A stretch of 34,869 nucleotides of DNA from Rhodospirillaceae bacterium. Lineage in GTDB: Bacteria > Pseudomonadota > Alphaproteobacteria > Thalassobaculales > Thalassobaculaceae. Location of the stretch: NCBI GenBank assembly GCA_002708305.1, contig PANE01000010.1, positions 1 to 34,869 of the forward strand. The letters run 5' to 3'. A program made the translations under genes and the position numbers. Shown here piece by piece: positions 1 through 7,665 of the stretch; within the stretch, counting starts at the first letter, position 1, and every line of letters starts with the position of its first letter. The notes beneath the pieces are model-generated. The model was given only the letters and a program-made list of their open reading frames with translations, searched no databases and was not told where the DNA came from.

Positions 1-664
1 AGGATGGCCATCCACCACCTGTCACAGGAGCGCCGCCATAACCAAACGCGTGAACAGCCACAGGGAGGTTTACCCTACAGGCCGCCTCAAATATTGGCCA
101 ATATTTTCTTTGTCCAAGTGGTTCCGCTGTTCGGCTTAATAAAAGAATTTGAGCAAAGTTTTGGTTGCCGCCCCATAAGTCTATCTCTTTAACTGAAGCG
201 AGGGGGTCTTCATAGGGAACCATCAAGGATGCCTTCAGTCTTGATTCCTTTGAGGTCCATTCTGCGATCTGCCATTGATTGACTGCATGGCAATATGCAG
301 CAGAAAAGTCCTGGTTCTGAACACCTTGCCCGCAACTTAATGGATTTAGTATACCTAGTTGAACATTATTAGGATCCAGATGCTGGCTTTGCATAAAGCT
401 CAAATCGCTCCCTGGTTTACCTCCCGCAGGAGGGTATGCGTCTCGTCGGGCTGCATTCGGTTGGCCTTTTGGAAAAGCGGGGCCGGTTGGAAAGCCTTGG
501 CGGTAAATCATCCCATAGGACTCCATATAGTCTTGCCACTGTTTCGAGAGATATGGATAGATCTCAACGGGTATTGACTTGGGTGTTGGATGTATATCGC
601 AGTCAGCTATAGCTAATTTGACTTTTTCATTTTCAGTGACGCGGTTCATTACTTGGATATTCAT
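1..664 (-). CDS. Amidohydrolase family 2 protein, 5' part (C-terminus beyond left edge)
   Basis: This is the N-terminal 221 residues of a metal-dependent TIM-barrel hydrolase of the amidohydrolase-2 (ACMSD-like) group, whose members carry out hydrolysis or non-oxidative decarboxylation of ring or ring-derived acids. The ATG at 664 follows a good CGGGAG ribosome site, and the frame stays open to base 1. Visible are the N-terminal metal motif DCDIHP (residues 21-26), the segment EPLGQRKYWPI (181-191) and a candidate metal His205 in VAVHAFGYG. The rest of the barrel, including the expected C-terminal catalytic Asp, is outside the window. It is clearly paralogous to the next gene upstream (23 bp away), sharing the REPLG/YWPI-type segment, the VHA segment and PVT...GWPS. 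It carries an extra stretch rich in Gly, Pro and Ala at about residues 58-85. The family is secure; the reaction and substrate are unknown. Confidence 0.85.
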   Translation of the reverse strand, partial: MNIQVMNRVTENEKVKLAIADCDIHPTPKSIPVEIYPYLSKQWQDYMESYGMIYRQGFPTGPAFPKGQPNAARRDAYPPAGGKPGSDLSFMQSQHLDPNNVQLGILNPLSCGQGVQNQDFSAAYCHAVNQWQIAEWTSKESRLKASLMVPYEDPLASVKEIDLWGGNQNFAQILLLSRTAEPLGQRKYWPIFEAACRVNLPVAVHAFGYGGAPVTGGGWPS

Positions 665-687
665 ATTATTCTCCCGATATCGAGATA

Positions 688-1752
688 TTACTGCAATCTA
701 GGATACGTGTTTTTAGGGTTATCTACCATTATTTTCCTGGCTAAATTTGGAGAAATCCCCTCTGGGATAACGTCGACACCATCAAATTGCCAATGAGGGT
801 AGTCAGTTGAGAAAAGAATCATCTCATCTGAGCCCATATGATCGATAATCCGCTCTAGTTGTTCTGCAGTTGGCGGTGCATCCACAGGTTGTAGTGTCAA
901 ACGAATGTGATCACGCGCTATTTCTGTCGGTGTGCGATCGACCCATGGAATTTCTGCTCGTAAACCGCGCCAAAACTTAGTAAGTCTCCATAGGTGAGCT
1001 GGTAGCCATGTGACCCCAGATTCGGCTAGAACAATTTTTAATCCTGGGTATTCTGAGAATACGCCCTCACAAATGAAACTTGAAACCATGTTGTGGAATG
1101 CTGGCGACTGCGATGCATAATCCTCTACATAATAAGAGGGCCATCCAACAGAGGTCACTGGATGTTTGTAAGCGCTGCCAGCGTGAACGCAGATTGGCAT
1201 GTTATGCCGTTCTGCAGCGGCATAGATGGGCCAATACGATCTTTTTCCTAATGGCTTTTCATCCATTACCAGCATTAGTATAGATACAAAACGGGGGTCC
1301 GAAGCTACCCTCTCAATTTCAGCGACAGCCATTTCAGGATTTTGGGTTGGGATCACAACTGAAGCTCTGAGCCTTGGGTCTTTATTGAGGAATTCTGCAA
1401 CCATCCAGTCGTTTACGGCTGATGCAAAGGCTGCGGCCATATCTTCGCTCATTAGTAATTGGACACCATATAAACAGTTGCATATAGCTATGCTACTTTG
1501 GAACGCATCTAGTGCTTGGATTGAGACGACAGCCGCATCTGTTGCAGGCATTCCCGATCTGGGTCTCCAGTCGGGCCTGACTGTTAATGGGGCATTTTTT
1601 GGATAGGCAATTGTTTGAAGGTCATGAACGCCACGTTGTGATATGGTATCGCGCCAATGATCATTTAAATAAGGCAGAAGAGCCTCAATATTTGGAACTG
1701 AGGGATGTATATCGCAATCTATAGCGTCCTTCGTACTGATTGACGATCGCAT
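688..1752 (-). CDS. Amidohydrolase family 2 protein (complete)
   Basis: A 354-residue cytosolic TIM-barrel metal-dependent hydrolase or decarboxylase of the amidohydrolase-2 family. Metal and catalytic positions are visible: DCDIHP (12-17, with D14 and H16), H190 in MPICVHAGS, and D317 in STDYPHW, the family's typical C-terminal motif. The length is normal and there is no signal peptide. The ATG at 1752 is preceded only by a weak AGGATT site. It sits 23 bp upstream of a second, homologous amidohydrolase and about 145 bp downstream of a TauD/TfdA-like dioxygenase on the same strand. This suggests that ring-cleavage or hydroxylation products are hydrolysed or decarboxylated here. The two neighbours could work as separate enzymes or as a heteromer; neither can be read from sequence. 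Family confidence is high; substrate unknown. Confidence 0.92.
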   Translation of the reverse strand: MRSSISTKDAIDCDIHPSVPNIEALLPYLNDHWRDTISQRGVHDLQTIAYPKNAPLTVRPDWRPRSGMPATDAAVVSIQALDAFQSSIAICNCLYGVQLLMSEDMAAAFASAVNDWMVAEFLNKDPRLRASVVIPTQNPEMAVAEIERVASDPRFVSILMLVMDEKPLGKRSYWPIYAAAERHNMPICVHAGSAYKHPVTSVGWPSYYVEDYASQSPAFHNMVSSFICEGVFSEYPGLKIVLAESGVTWLPAHLWRLTKFWRGLRAEIPWVDRTPTEIARDHIRLTLQPVDAPPTAEQLERIIDHMGSDEMILFSTDYPHWQFDGVDVIPEGISPNLARKIMVDNPKNTYPRLQ

Positions 1753-1897
1753 GACTTTTTTAATCCTAATATATGACCTGTTTTGAGAAGATATTCATCT
1801 TCATGGATAGTTTTGTCAAATAGTGAATTTAACATTTTTCACCAAAATCAATTATTATCTTAATTGGTTAAGCTTTGTTTCTTATAGTCGCACTCTC

Positions 1898-2740
1898 TTA
1901 ATAGGGGCTATCTCCCTTAACGACTACTCTATGGACGGATCTTTTCTCTTTTGCCGCATCGTATGGCTCGACACAGTGCATCGTGCACCTATTATCCCAC
2001 ATCAAGACATCATCTACTTGCCATTTGTGACGATATATTAGATCAGGGCGGGTGGCATGGGCTTCAAGATCAGCCAACATGGCTTCGCCTTCAGATCTCT
2101 CCATATCAACGATATGGCTGGAATGATTTCCTATGTAAAGAGCTTTTTGTCCCGTTTCGGGATGAGTTCTGACGATCGGATGCTGAACTGGTGGTGCTGC
2201 TCTGAGCTCCTCAGGTGTAGCGGGTCTTTCGTTGGATTTTTCTCTACTGCGGGCCCAGTCATGAACAGCAAAAAGACTTTGTATTGTGGTTTTTACTTCG
2301 TTTGGAAGTGTTTCATACGCACTAGTCATGTTAGCAAACAAAGTGTCACCACCTATTTTAGCAATTTCTGGTGATCTTAAGATAGTCGTCAAAGAGGGAG
2401 TGGCGGTGTATGATTTGTCCGTATGCCAAACTTGTGTGCCTTTTTCTGGATGTATCCCTGTCGTTTCTCCATTAGCTTTTACGTTAGAAAATATCTGTAC
2501 AGATGGTAGTTGCTTATGTCGTGTTGATTTGTTGATATGCCCATCGAGCTCTCCAAAAAGTGTACCAAAGTTTTGATGAGCCTCATCGTTTAAGGGTTGC
2601 TTTCGGAATACTAGTATTTTGTGCTTTAGAAATGCTTTGTGGATCTGGGAAAATTGCTCACTGGTTATGCCTCTTTGTATATTAATACCAGTTATTTCGG
2701 CTGCGAAAGAATTACCAAAGGGGGTTAACGTTATCGGCAT
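1898..2740 (-). CDS. TauD/TfdA-family Fe(II)/2-oxoglutarate dioxygenase (copy A)
   Basis: A 280-residue member of the TauD/TfdA family, which uses Fe(II), O2 and 2-oxoglutarate to hydroxylate a substrate and releases succinate and CO2. The facial triad is intact: H106 and D108 in WHTDKSY, and the distal H255 in DNRCTMH. R271 in HRVVVKGD is the likely 2-oxoglutarate carboxylate binder. Length matches family norms (about 270-300) and there is no signal peptide. The ATG at 2740 follows a good TTAGGAC site. It lies downstream of the molybdopterin oxidoreductase gene and upstream of two amidohydrolases. A second, divergent TauD-like gene begins the same cluster. Known family substrates include taurine and other sulfonates, phenoxyacetates and carnitine-type amines; nothing here selects among them. 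Confidence 0.93.
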   Translation of the reverse strand: MPITLTPFGNSFAAEITGINIQRGITSEQFSQIHKAFLKHKILVFRKQPLNDEAHQNFGTLFGELDGHINKSTRHKQLPSVQIFSNVKANGETTGIHPEKGTQVWHTDKSYTATPSLTTILRSPEIAKIGGDTLFANMTSAYETLPNEVKTTIQSLFAVHDWARSREKSNERPATPEELRAAPPVQHPIVRTHPETGQKALYIGNHSSHIVDMERSEGEAMLADLEAHATRPDLIYRHKWQVDDVLMWDNRCTMHCVEPYDAAKEKRSVHRVVVKGDSPY

Positions 2741-2857
2741 GTCCTAACCTTTTTTATATTTATACGTTGCAAGAAAATCATTAACTAGATGATTGAACTT
2801 CCAGAATTAATCATATTTTCTAATGTTACAGTATCAGCAACTTGATTTATGAAATCT

Positions 2858-2878
2858 TCAACAAGATTTTCTTGTTGA
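2858..2878 (-). repeat. Hairpin at the 3' end of the molybdopterin oxidoreductase gene
   Basis: A perfect 9 bp inverted repeat (arms 2858-2866 and 2870-2878, 3-base loop) overlaps the stop codon of the minus-strand oxidoreductase gene. On the transcript it forms TCAACAAGA-AAA-TCTTGTTGA. It is not followed by a U-run, so it is not a classical intrinsic terminator. It may protect or attenuate the mRNA between the oxidoreductase and the downstream dioxygenase, or it may be fortuitous. Confidence 0.4.
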
Positions 2879-5821
2879 TGGTTTTCTTGTAACCTTACAA
2901 AGTAAAGATTTCAAATTTGTCTGTTCCGAAATAGGGTCTCGCTGTGTTTTATCAGTCAAAAAATTAACTGGACGCCAAGGATTAAACGGTTGTCTTTCTC
3001 CCCAGCCAATCGGCAAAAAAACAGCTTTTCTTCTAATTCCAGAGAATAGCCATGCCTTAGCCTCAACCAGGCCATATTTACTTTCTACTTCAACTAAATC
3101 ACCGTCCAATATAGAGAGTTCGGCTGCTGTAATGGGATGGATTTGGGCATATAAGTCTGGCCACATTTCTTGAGCCTGCCATGAATAGTGGGTCCAACTA
3201 TGAAAATGTGGTGCTGCGGGTCTGCCGGTTAATAGCTCTAAGTTAAACCCTGCGGAACGAACTTGAAGGCCAGGTTGGGACTCTTCTGGTTGCACAATCC
3301 TTCCTGTTAGAGCAAGTCCCCCAGACGCGAAGGGCCCCATAATTCCATCCGATCCATCATCGTCGAGGAGTTCCATATGTGCCATATCTATTAAACTTTC
3401 ACGTTCACCGTAAAATTCAGGAAGGGCCGTAAGCCCATACGGTTTAAATTTTTCATTTAATTCCTCTGTCCAAAACTCTAGTTTTCCACTTTTGGTTGGA
3501 AATCGATATCCGTTTGGTGCACCTGCTGCAGTTGTTCCTTTTAAATATAAGGTTGGGAGTTCGAGCGCATCTTCAGTTGAAACCGGGAACCTTACCCAAC
3601 GGTATGGGGTTGAATGTAATCGTTTCTGCGTTACTCCGCGGAGTTGAACGTTACTGATTAAGGCCTCGTCCCAGAACTTACTTGAATCTTTCCATTCTTC
3701 ACGCAGAACATCCTCGAACCCAAAACGCTTTCCAAGTTCGATCCATATCCAGCCGTCAGGCTTGGCTTCGCCAGGTGCATCTATCATTTTGTCTATCCAG
3801 ACAATACGACGGTCTTCGCATGCTCGACCTACCTCGCCTTTTTCGATGCCCGTCGCAGCGGGTAAAATATAGTCTGCCCACGCACTGGTTTCATTTGGAA
3901 AAATATCTATGTGGACGAGGAGGTCCAATGCGGCCAATGCTTCCCGAGTTTTAGTTTGATCTGGCCAAAGCGCCATAGGGTTATTATTAACAATCATTGC
4001 CTTTAAGTTGTAGGGCCTCCCCTCTAGGATCGCTGTTGTCCATCCTACAGGGCTGGTCCTCAGCTTCGGCTTGGTGATATGGCCTAGACGTTTCTCTGGA
4101 ATTTTTAGGTCGATGGGGAGGGATGCAGACATATTGAAATATGCACCTCCAGGACGGCCCCAGTTTCCTGTGATAGCGGCCAAAAACATTAAGACACGGT
4201 TGGATTGTGTCGAATTCATGTGTTGGTTTATCCCGCGGCTCCCATAAATAATACATCCGTCTGCAGTGGCTATTTCTTCGGCAAGTTTGCGGATGTCTCT
4301 TGGCTCAATATCTGCGATTTCAGATGCCCATTCAGGGGTATATTCTTTTTCTAAAATAAAGTTGCGCCAATGTTGCCAACCTAAAACCCAGTGGTCGCAA
4401 AAATCTTTGTCATGTAAATCATTCGAGAGAATATGATAGGCAATTGCTAGGCTTAATGCCATATCCCCACCTGGGCGAACAGGAATATGCCAATCTGCTT
4501 TAGATGCTGTAACAGTTTTTCGCGGATCTATTACAATCATTTTTGCCTGACGTTTGAGCCTCCAATCATTAATCATTCCAAAGTGAACAGGTCTAGTCTC
4601 TGCTTGGTTATCTCCCCAATAAATATGCAGTGATGCCGAACCCATATCATTCTCTGTATATGTATTCCCCGGACCTCCATATCCTTGAGTCATTGAGTAA
4701 GCAAGGTTCTTCCCTGATGAACAAAACGGTTCAGTAGTTACGAAGTTTGGTGTTCCCCATAGTTTAGCGAACATCCGTATATAACCACGGTTGGTGAGTG
4801 TACCGGTTCTAGTGCCTGAGAAGAGCCCGAGAGCCTCACTGCCAAATTCAGACTTTATAGATTTCAGTTTTGTTGAAATTTCTTCTAATGCTTGTTCCCA
4901 ACTAATTGGTTCAAATTGGTTGGTTCCGCGTTTTCCAACCCGTTTTAGGGGGTGTGTAAGTCTTTCTTTGCTCGAGTAAAGTTGAAGTGATAGCTGAGAT
5001 TTTGGACAAACCTTTCCTTTAAGTATTGGATCCTCTTCATTCCCACTAATCTTAACTAATTTATCGTTATGGAAATGAAATTTAGTCGTGCAACTATTGA
5101 AGCATATATTACAACCACCAGGTTCTATCCTGTTTACTTTTCGTTGTTCTCGCGGAAATCCATATGGATAACTTGTTGTCTTGGATGAAATTTTATAACC
5201 AGTGTCTAATACACTTGGCACGGATCTCTCACTAGCATCAAAGTTGTCAGATAAGTTCTTGTCTCGATCTAAATAAATCGTAGCTGGGCCTAATAAAAAG
5301 GGGTCATTATTTATTTTATTTCGGTCAATCGATTCTGCTTTTGTTAAAAGTTCATCTCGGTTTCCAAAGGTTATTGCATTCGTTGGACAAACTGAAGCAC
5401 AGGCTGTCGTTATCCCGCCTTCCTCTCTATATTCAAAACATAAATCACATTTTACAGCGTGATGTCCTTCGGCGTCGTACCCCATGGCGCCATAGGGGCA
5501 GGCAGTCACGCATTCCCCGCATCCGACACACATATCTTCATTAATGCGAACTATTCCTGTATCTGGATCTTTGGTGATAGCTTTTGGATTCACTGGGCAT
5601 GCCCTTATACAGGCGGGTCTTTCGCATTGTTGACAGGCTAAAGCAAGGAAATCCAGAGGTGGTGAGCTATCACTTTCTCTCGTTTTTTCCCCAGATCCGA
5701 ACCAGATTACTCTATTACGACGTTCTCCTGGCCCCAAACCATTTTCGGTTTTGCATGCAACTTCACAGCTTTTGCACCCTGTACATCTTTCAAGGTCAAT
5801 CATAAGCGCTAGACGTGTCAT
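2858..5821 (-). CDS. Fused four-cluster ferredoxin / molybdopterin oxidoreductase (DMSO reductase superfamily)
   Basis: A 987-residue fusion of an electron-transfer subunit and a catalytic subunit that are usually separate genes, as in DmsB/NrfC and DmsA. Residues 1-180 carry sixteen Cys in four 4Fe-4S sets: C13/16/19/23, C63/66/71/75, C98/101/104/108 and C125/128/141/145. After a linker comes the Mo subunit: its own 4Fe-4S set C237/C240/C244/C272, a likely Mo-ligand Cys367 in EPFCSSGKN, the large pterin-binding core, and a C-terminal dinucleotide-binding domain from about residue 870 (ELLTGRPAAPHFHSW). There is no Tat signal, so the enzyme is probably cytoplasmic-facing. The start is set at 5821 because its ATG overlaps the stop of the upstream membrane-cytochrome gene in an ATGA coupling; an 8-residue longer start at 5845 is less likely. 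Electron flow to or from the quinone pool through that neighbour is inferred. Substrate unknown; a SoeA-like sulfite role is one alternative. Confidence 0.92.
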   Translation of the reverse strand: MTRLALMIDLERCTGCKSCEVACKTENGLGPGERRNRVIWFGSGEKTRESDSSPPLDFLALACQQCERPACIRACPVNPKAITKDPDTGIVRINEDMCVGCGECVTACPYGAMGYDAEGHHAVKCDLCFEYREEGGITTACASVCPTNAITFGNRDELLTKAESIDRNKINNDPFLLGPATIYLDRDKNLSDNFDASERSVPSVLDTGYKISSKTTSYPYGFPREQRKVNRIEPGGCNICFNSCTTKFHFHNDKLVKISGNEEDPILKGKVCPKSQLSLQLYSSKERLTHPLKRVGKRGTNQFEPISWEQALEEISTKLKSIKSEFGSEALGLFSGTRTGTLTNRGYIRMFAKLWGTPNFVTTEPFCSSGKNLAYSMTQGYGGPGNTYTENDMGSASLHIYWGDNQAETRPVHFGMINDWRLKRQAKMIVIDPRKTVTASKADWHIPVRPGGDMALSLAIAYHILSNDLHDKDFCDHWVLGWQHWRNFILEKEYTPEWASEIADIEPRDIRKLAEEIATADGCIIYGSRGINQHMNSTQSNRVLMFLAAITGNWGRPGGAYFNMSASLPIDLKIPEKRLGHITKPKLRTSPVGWTTAILEGRPYNLKAMIVNNNPMALWPDQTKTREALAALDLLVHIDIFPNETSAWADYILPAATGIEKGEVGRACEDRRIVWIDKMIDAPGEAKPDGWIWIELGKRFGFEDVLREEWKDSSKFWDEALISNVQLRGVTQKRLHSTPYRWVRFPVSTEDALELPTLYLKGTTAAGAPNGYRFPTKSGKLEFWTEELNEKFKPYGLTALPEFYGERESLIDMAHMELLDDDGSDGIMGPFASGGLALTGRIVQPEESQPGLQVRSAGFNLELLTGRPAAPHFHSWTHYSWQAQEMWPDLYAQIHPITAAELSILDGDLVEVESKYGLVEAKAWLFSGIRRKAVFLPIGWGERQPFNPWRPVNFLTDKTQRDPISEQTNLKSLLCKVTRKPSTRKSC

Positions 5822-6624
5822 GATCCCCACTCTGTTATATGCCACCAGTAAATACTGCGCCCGTCTGCTACATAACCAGCAAAAAATGTTGTGGTTATGA
5901 CATGCAATAAAAGTCCAAACAAAAAAACTATAGATAGAAGCCTATGTAAGCTGCGATAATGGGCTTGACCGTAGGAAACTGATTTTTTTGTTTCCAAAAG
6001 ACGATTTTCTTTTTCTACAGTTTGTTGATATCGGTAACATAATAGGGGGGTTTTAATCCAGTTTTTTGCCTGAATAGAGAAAATAGCTTCATCCGTCGTT
6101 GGATCAATATCTTTTAATAATTCCCTTTTACGTTGAATTAATTTTGCTAATTCAGCTCTTTTTACTTCGTTTGTAGTGGAAAAAGCGGCTAATTTACTTC
6201 CAAAGGTATTCATCATTTTTTGAGATAAAATTAAACGGGCCCAAAGTCCTAAAAGTGTTATGAATAGAAGTAAAATAAGTAATATTCCAGGAATACTGAA
6301 TATTGAAAGTCCGGAATGCACTATAACTAATATTGCGCCAATACTAGCAAACCAAACATGTCCTTTAAAACCACTTTTCCCGTTTCTTCCAAAACGTTTC
6401 GCCATTATCAATAAAAAAGACAGTATGAGTAGTATTGACCCAACAATAGCAGCACTTTGAAGTAATGGGCTTCCGGGTTGGTGTATTTTAGTGGGGAAAA
6501 TATCAATAATAATTAGCGCTGTTAAACTAATTAGCGTGGCGCAAACGACAATAGCGGTGAGATGAAAGTTACTTAAGTCTTTTGGTTTTGAGCCGTTCGA
6601 GGACTTGATCAACGCGGTGTACAT
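5818..6624 (-). CDS. Putative membrane diheme cytochrome b subunit of the molybdoenzyme
   Basis: A 268-residue integral membrane protein with about five hydrophobic helices (roughly 22-42, 53-75, 90-106, 112-133, 228-250). A charged cytosolic segment with Lys/Glu-rich, coiled-coil-like composition lies between the last two (about 150-215). Two helices carry histidines 14 residues apart: H89/H103 and H227/H241. Two such HX13H pairs are the signature of bis-His ligation of two b hemes in ferric-reductase-like membrane domains. The gene overlaps the dioxygenase upstream by 16 bp, and its stop overlaps the molybdoenzyme start by 4 bp (ATGA), which indicates a translationally coupled anchor that passes electrons between that enzyme and quinone. 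It lacks the eight-helix NrfD/DmsC layout. A GAAGG site abuts the ATG at 6624, so the exact start is uncertain. The heme assignment is inferred from spacing only. Confidence 0.75.
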   Translation of the reverse strand: MYTALIKSSNGSKPKDLSNFHLTAIVVCATLISLTALIIIDIFPTKIHQPGSPLLQSAAIVGSILLILSFLLIMAKRFGRNGKSGFKGHVWFASIGAILVIVHSGLSIFSIPGILLILLLFITLLGLWARLILSQKMMNTFGSKLAAFSTTNEVKRAELAKLIQRKRELLKDIDPTTDEAIFSIQAKNWIKTPLLCYRYQQTVEKENRLLETKKSVSYGQAHYRSLHRLLSIVFLFGLLLHVITTTFFAGYVADGRSIYWWHITEWGS

Positions 6625-7445
6625 CCTTCTATCGTTATGCGTTGCATATGCCGACGTTTTTTCTGGTAATCATTAATCGCGTTATGGAGGGTTGTTCGAT
6701 TGTCCCAAATAGCAAGTGATCCCTCTCTCCATCTAAACCTACATGTAAATTCTGGCTTTATCATATGATCGCAAAGATAGTTTATTAATGGTGTACTCTC
6801 TTCTTCAGACATATTTTTGAACCGGTAGGTGTGAGATTTATTGATATATAAAGATTTCTTCCCCGTATCCGGATGGGTTCTTATAACAGGGTGTTCTGAC
6901 TCGAAACTTTTGGCTTCTTTTTTATATGTACCTTTCATTGCGTTGAGCTTATTCATTCCAGTAGCTCGCCCGCCTTGATAACCTTTTTCTGACGAGTTCA
7001 CGCCGCTTAAGTCACTTAATAATTTTTTCATCCCTTCGGAGAGTTGTTCGTACGCCATATTGGTATTGCAGAAGAGGGTATCTCCTCCGAAGTCAGGTAC
7101 CTCTTTGGCGTATAATAATGTAGCTTTTGCAGGACGGTGCATGTAGCTGGTATCCGAATGCCAAGATCCCCCAAAATTGCTTTCATCGGTTTCTGTTTTG
7201 ATTATTTCTATTACCTCTGGTACCTCAGGTAATCCTTGTATGAACGGATAGATAGCAGGGGCCCCGAATGTCTTGGAAAATTCTAAAACCTGGGTTGCGG
7301 AGAGGGAGTGTTCTCGAAAAAAAAGGACACAGTATTTTAGAAAAGCGTCGTAAAGCTTGCCGGTTTGGTTGTTTGAAAGTCTAACGGATAAATCTATTTC
7401 CGAAATTTCAGCACCCAAGGCGTTAGAAATAGGGGTTATTATCAT
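6609..7445 (-). CDS. TauD/TfdA-family Fe(II)/2-oxoglutarate dioxygenase (copy B)
   Basis: A 278-residue TauD/TfdA-family hydroxylase with all catalytic residues: H96 and D98 in WHSDTSY, H254 in DNRTTLH, and R269 in MQRITIEG. It is homologous to the enzyme at 1898-2740 but clearly diverged, so the two probably act on different substrates or positions rather than being a recent duplication. It is the first gene of the minus-strand cluster, and its 3' end overlaps the diheme cytochrome gene by 16 bp, implying co-expression with the molybdoenzyme. The start at 7445 has only a distant AGG-like site, but the N-terminus aligns with the family. A substrate cannot be assigned; sulfonate, aryl ether and amine substrates are all known in the family. 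Confidence 0.93.
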   Translation of the reverse strand: MIITPISNALGAEISEIDLSVRLSNNQTGKLYDAFLKYCVLFFREHSLSATQVLEFSKTFGAPAIYPFIQGLPEVPEVIEIIKTETDESNFGGSWHSDTSYMHRPAKATLLYAKEVPDFGGDTLFCNTNMAYEQLSEGMKKLLSDLSGVNSSEKGYQGGRATGMNKLNAMKGTYKKEAKSFESEHPVIRTHPDTGKKSLYINKSHTYRFKNMSEEESTPLINYLCDHMIKPEFTCRFRWREGSLAIWDNRTTLHNAINDYQKKRRHMQRITIEGCTPR

Positions 7446-7665
7446 TTTAAAGCGAACCTAGTAGTATAAATTAATAATTTCATTAATATTTTGTATCGCA
7501 ATCTATCTTAACCTATTTATCTGTATTTTCGCGAGAGTAATTTTCAGTTAAAATTTTTGAAATGTTCGGTTCTTCATTCAATCAATATGAAAATTTGTAG
7601 AGTTTCAATATTTGTGATTTTATTACTTAAATCGAGATATGTACTAAGACGACTAAGGGGAAATT
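7446..7665. promoter_or_regulatory. Divergent intergenic region between the oxidative cluster and the acyl-CoA ligase
   Basis: A 220 bp, very AT-rich gap separates two divergent start codons, so it must hold the control elements of both transcripts. I found no convincing paired -35/-10 boxes and no long dyad. The ligase start is preceded by a strong AAGGGGA ribosome site at about 7655-7661. No regulator gene lies nearby, so control may come from elsewhere. Confidence 0.4.
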
